Notes under the pieces: model-generated
Databases searched by the model: none
Told to the model about the DNA's origin: nothing
Seen by the model: only the letters and a program-made list of their open reading frames with translations
Assembly (NCBI GenBank): GCA_031371615.1
Contig: JANMJY010000202.1
Span: forward strand, 1-13,987
DNA from: Gaiellasilicea sp031371615
GTDB lineage: Bacteria > Actinomycetota > Thermoleophilia > Gaiellales > Gaiellaceae
Direction: 5' to 3'
DNA: 13,987 bases
Shown: positions 12,014 to 13,987 of the stretch, piece after piece
Position numbering within the stretch: the first letter of the stretch is position 1
Layout: each line of letters starts with the position of its first letter
Position numbers and translations under genes: made by a program

Positions 12014-13741
12014 CTAGCTGCAGCCCGGGAGCCGGAAGCTCGCGATCCGCGTTTTGCACCCGGCGGTCGAGCTCGCCTGTCCGGCGGAGGTGTAGTACTC
12101 GTTCACGTACCAGAACGTGCAGTCGTCGACCGGGTCGACGTTCATCGATGTGTAGTCGCCCCAGCGGGAGTTCGTCGTACGCTGGACGCCGCTCCCGTTG
12201 ACGAGCGTGCCCTCTGCGACCGTCATCTGGCCCGCGGGGTCGCCGGCGAGGCGGCCGGTGTAGCGGATCCCCGGGAAGACGTTGGTGCCGTTGACCACGC
12301 TGTAGCCGAGGCCCATGTTGCCGTTCTTGTCCATCGCGATCGAGCCCATCCAGCGGTGGACGCCGTCACCAGGCGCATAGGTTCCCTGCTGGTGAATCGA
12401 GTAGACGCCGGCGACGCGGCGGAGCTCGTACCAGCGCACGCCTGCGACGCCGGGCAAGGCCTCGACGGACTGATTCGTGACGAGCGCCTCGTAGGTGCCG
12501 AAGTTCCGGTAGGCGAGCCGGTTCGTCGGCCGCTGTCGGTAGGAGAGGATGTCGAGGTACTGCGCCGGGTTCGTGATCCCCGGCTGCGGCAGGCAGTCCC
12601 GCGAGCCCGGCGCACACGGGAAGATCGAGTCGAACGGCGCCGTCGGCAACTCAAGCGGCCCGCTCAGCGATGCCGTCGGGTTGGCCGACCACTTCACGGC
12701 CAGGTCGTAGACGTTGAGCGCGTCCACCGTAGCCCCGTAAGGGTGCCCGTTGTCCTGCGTGCCGACGATCGGCGCCGGCGTCTGAGCCTGCGGACGCCGG
12801 TTCCCATCGATGTCTGCCGGCAGGAGTCCGTCGCCGATGTCCTCGAGCGCAACGGTGGGATCTTCAGAGTCGAGGAAGAACTGGACGGCGCGCGCCTTGG
12901 CCTCACCGTTCACCATCTTGTTCTTCTCGAGCGCGTAGACGCTGATCCCATATCCGTCTACCGTCCCGAAGTCGCGCGTCGTCATCAGGTACGAGTTCGT
13001 CCAGACGCCGTACTTCGGATAGTCGGGGAAGTAGTAGCCGCCGTCCGGGTCTTTCTGAGTGATGAATGCGTACCGGTAGTACGACCCCGTCGGATCGCCG
13101 CTCGTGGAGATCGCGACGCAGTTGTAGAAGGGCAGCGCCGGATCGTCGAAGCCCCGCGTCGTGAACTGGCTCAGGAGCCAGCGGTCGGTCGTCTGGTCGT
13201 AGAGGACGATCGGGTCGCCGGACGGATCCGTGCAGTCCTCGATCGGGAAGCCGGCCCAGAGCGTGCCCGTATCGACGGGCGCCAGCAGCCTGTTGCCGGA
13301 CTTGTCGTAGATGCCGAAGACGAGATTGACCATCTCGACGTAATGGTTCGGCCCCACGTCACCCACCGGATCAGGAGGATTCACTCGGAAGCCGAAGATG
13401 TTGAAGTTGTCCTGATTGCTCAGTCCGTCGAAGTTCGCGAACGTACCCGAGACGAGCGGCGTCGTCCCGAAGCCCGTGGTCTGGATCGCGGAATCGCCCG
13501 CGTATCCGGAGTCCGCCACCGGGACGCTTCGATTGCGCGTGTTCCCCGCAAACGCCTCTCCTCCGCCGGCACTCGGCCGGAGCAGTGTCACCGGCGGTGA
13601 AACGTCGAACGCGACCGCCGTCGAGAAAGTCGGCGTGCGCTTGCCTGCGGCAACCCCGCCCGGCGCAGCGGCCAGGGCGGCCGCGAGAACCACGCCAAGT
13701 ACGACAAACAGGCGCGCGTGCCGTCTGCTTCCTTGGATCAT
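12014..13741 (-). CDS. Large secreted protein, unknown function
   Basis: A 575-aa protein from the ATG at 13741, placed by GGGGAGGGA a few bases upstream. Residues 1 to about 32 (basic MIQGSRRHAR then LFVVLGVVLAAALAAAPGGVAAG) are a signal peptide. The mature part has NPPDPVGDVGPNHYVEMVNLVFGIYDKSGN, DPIVLYDQTTDRWLLSQF, CVAISTSGDPTGSYYRYAF and DYPKYGVWTNSYLMTTRD, and later GSIAMDKNGNMGLGYSVVNGTNVFPGIRYTGR and SRWGDYTSMNVDP. I recognise this pattern from large secreted bacterial proteins of uncharacterised function, likely a beta-propeller fold; I cannot name a formal family. About eight Cys, all outside, could form disulfides; the last is two residues from the C-terminus. No catalytic motif is evident. 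The 3' end faces the membrane protein gene across the 38-base palindrome. Confidence 0.85.
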   Translation of the reverse strand: MIQGSRRHARLFVVLGVVLAAALAAAPGGVAAGKRTPTFSTAVAFDVSPPVTLLRPSAGGGEAFAGNTRNRSVPVADSGYAGDSAIQTTGFGTTPLVSGTFANFDGLSNQDNFNIFGFRVNPPDPVGDVGPNHYVEMVNLVFGIYDKSGNRLLAPVDTGTLWAGFPIEDCTDPSGDPIVLYDQTTDRWLLSQFTTRGFDDPALPFYNCVAISTSGDPTGSYYRYAFITQKDPDGGYYFPDYPKYGVWTNSYLMTTRDFGTVDGYGISVYALEKNKMVNGEAKARAVQFFLDSEDPTVALEDIGDGLLPADIDGNRRPQAQTPAPIVGTQDNGHPYGATVDALNVYDLAVKWSANPTASLSGPLELPTAPFDSIFPCAPGSRDCLPQPGITNPAQYLDILSYRQRPTNRLAYRNFGTYEALVTNQSVEALPGVAGVRWYELRRVAGVYSIHQQGTYAPGDGVHRWMGSIAMDKNGNMGLGYSVVNGTNVFPGIRYTGRLAGDPAGQMTVAEGTLVNGSGVQRTTNSRWGDYTSMNVDPVDDCTFWYVNEYYTSAGQASSTAGCKTRIASFRLPGCS

Positions 13742-13762
13742 CTTCCCTCCCCTATCGTCGGC

Positions 13763-13792
13763 CGAGGCGTGGATCGTTCGTCCACCGCCTCG
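13763..13792 (-). other. Hairpin in the 5' leader of the secreted protein
   Basis: CGAGGCGTGGA (13763-13773) pairs with TCCACCGCCTCG (13781-13792), 11 pairs with one bulged base and a seven-base loop. It lies 21 bases upstream of the ATG at 13741, between the predicted transcription start and the Shine-Dalgarno, so it could affect mRNA stability or translation. Confidence 0.5.
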
Positions 13793-13830
13793 ATGCTCCG
13801 GGATACCCGTGTGCCTCCCCTGATGTGGCG

Positions 13831-13859
13831 ACCCTATCCCGTGAAACGCCCTGGATCAA
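13831..13859 (-). promoter_or_regulatory. Sigma-70-type promoter for the secreted protein (TTGATC-N17-TAGGGT)
   Basis: On the minus strand TTGATC (13859-13854) and TAGGGT (13836-13831) are 17 bases apart, the ideal spacing. Transcription would start near 13824, giving a leader of about 80 bases that contains the hairpin at 13763-13792. This is the only well-formed housekeeping -35/-10 pair I see in the window. Confidence 0.5.
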
Positions 13860-13883
13860 CCACGAACTGCCGCGCTGAAGCGC

Positions 13884-13889
13884 TATCCT
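13884..13889 (+). promoter_or_regulatory. Leaderless -10 box (TATCCT) for the last gene
   Basis: TATCCT is followed by six bases (CAGGTC) and the ATG at 13896, the same layout as at 9481 and 10090. No clear -35 is seen. Confidence 0.45.
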
Positions 13890-13895
13890 CAGGTC

Positions 13896-13987
13896 ATGCG
13901 AATGCTCGTGTTGGCGCTGACCACGCTTGGACTCGCCGTCGCGGGTCCGGCGGCGAGCACGACTGGGTCAGCGGGCCTCCGCGGCGT
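13896..13987 (+). CDS. Start of a secreted or membrane protein, cut by the window edge
   Basis: The ATG at 13896 opens a frame of 30 codons to the edge, MRMLVLALTTLGLAVAGPAA then STTGSAGLRG. This is a typical signal peptide: one Arg, a hydrophobic core, and an AGPAAS cleavage-like region near residue 20. There is no Shine-Dalgarno but a -10 box lies six bases upstream, suggesting a leaderless transcript. It is divergent from the secreted 575-aa gene, sharing the 154-base gap 13742-13895. An ATG two codons later (13902) is possible but fits the -10 spacing less well. The function cannot be judged. Confidence 0.6.
   Translation, partial: MRMLVLALTTLGLAVAGPAASTTGSAGLRG

Noticed and set aside
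1..13987. tRNA, rRNA, CRISPR array, transposase, selC or other selenocysteine machinery
   Set aside because: None could be recognised on either strand; the repeats present are two palindromes and hairpins, not regular spacer arrays.

Overview
The window is GC-rich, gene-dense DNA with almost no intergenic space, tail-to-tail gene overlaps, and many starts that lack a Shine-Dalgarno but sit a fixed 6-9 bases after a TANNNT box (the leaderless pattern usual in Actinomycetota). The mix of families (DUF2231, Zn-ribbon NUDIX, GCS2-type ligase, ECF sigma plus beta-propellers, GT-C-like membrane protein) suggests an environmental actinobacterium, perhaps class Thermoleophilia. That placement is inference.

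Layout. 1-493 (minus): a 48-aa acidic ORF followed by a truncated DUF2231 membrane protein. 574-4971: lipid kinase-like protein (+), NUDIX hydrolase (-), stand-alone cyclic-nucleotide-binding domain and alpha/beta hydrolase (+, overlapping), class C beta-lactamase-like serine hydrolase (-) and carboxylate-amine ligase (+). Neighbouring divergent pairs share compact two-way promoters and convergent pairs overlap at their 3' ends. 4968-9511: an ECF sigma locus with two paralogous secreted propeller-like proteins (-), a divergent Tat-type beta-propeller (+), an ECF sigma factor, and a membrane-anchored propeller in the anti-sigma position. 9493-10092: secreted MpaA-like M14 peptidase. 10102-10533: peroxiredoxin with an in-frame TGA at the catalytic cysteine. 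10461-11951: polytopic GT-C/YfhO-like membrane protein carrying two copies of an AT-rich palindrome. A 38-bp palindrome then separates it from a 575-aa secreted protein (-). A signal-peptide gene (+) runs off the right end.

Two results stand out. First, 10102-10533 reads as a selenoprotein: a 143-residue peroxiredoxin of the DWSPxC type in which TGA stands exactly where the peroxidatic Cys belongs. Homology continues on both sides, the protein has no Cys at all, and a SECIS-like hairpin lies just downstream. Ordinary gene calling would truncate or miss it. Second, four promoters (the ECF sigma gene itself and the three neighbouring propeller genes) share a two-block motif, [GT]GGAC[CT]-N17-[CT]GTA[GC]A. 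This looks like an ECF promoter and defines a self-regulating local regulon readable from the sequence alone.

No tRNA, rRNA, CRISPR array, transposase or selenocysteine machinery (selA, selB, selC, selD) is visible in the window.
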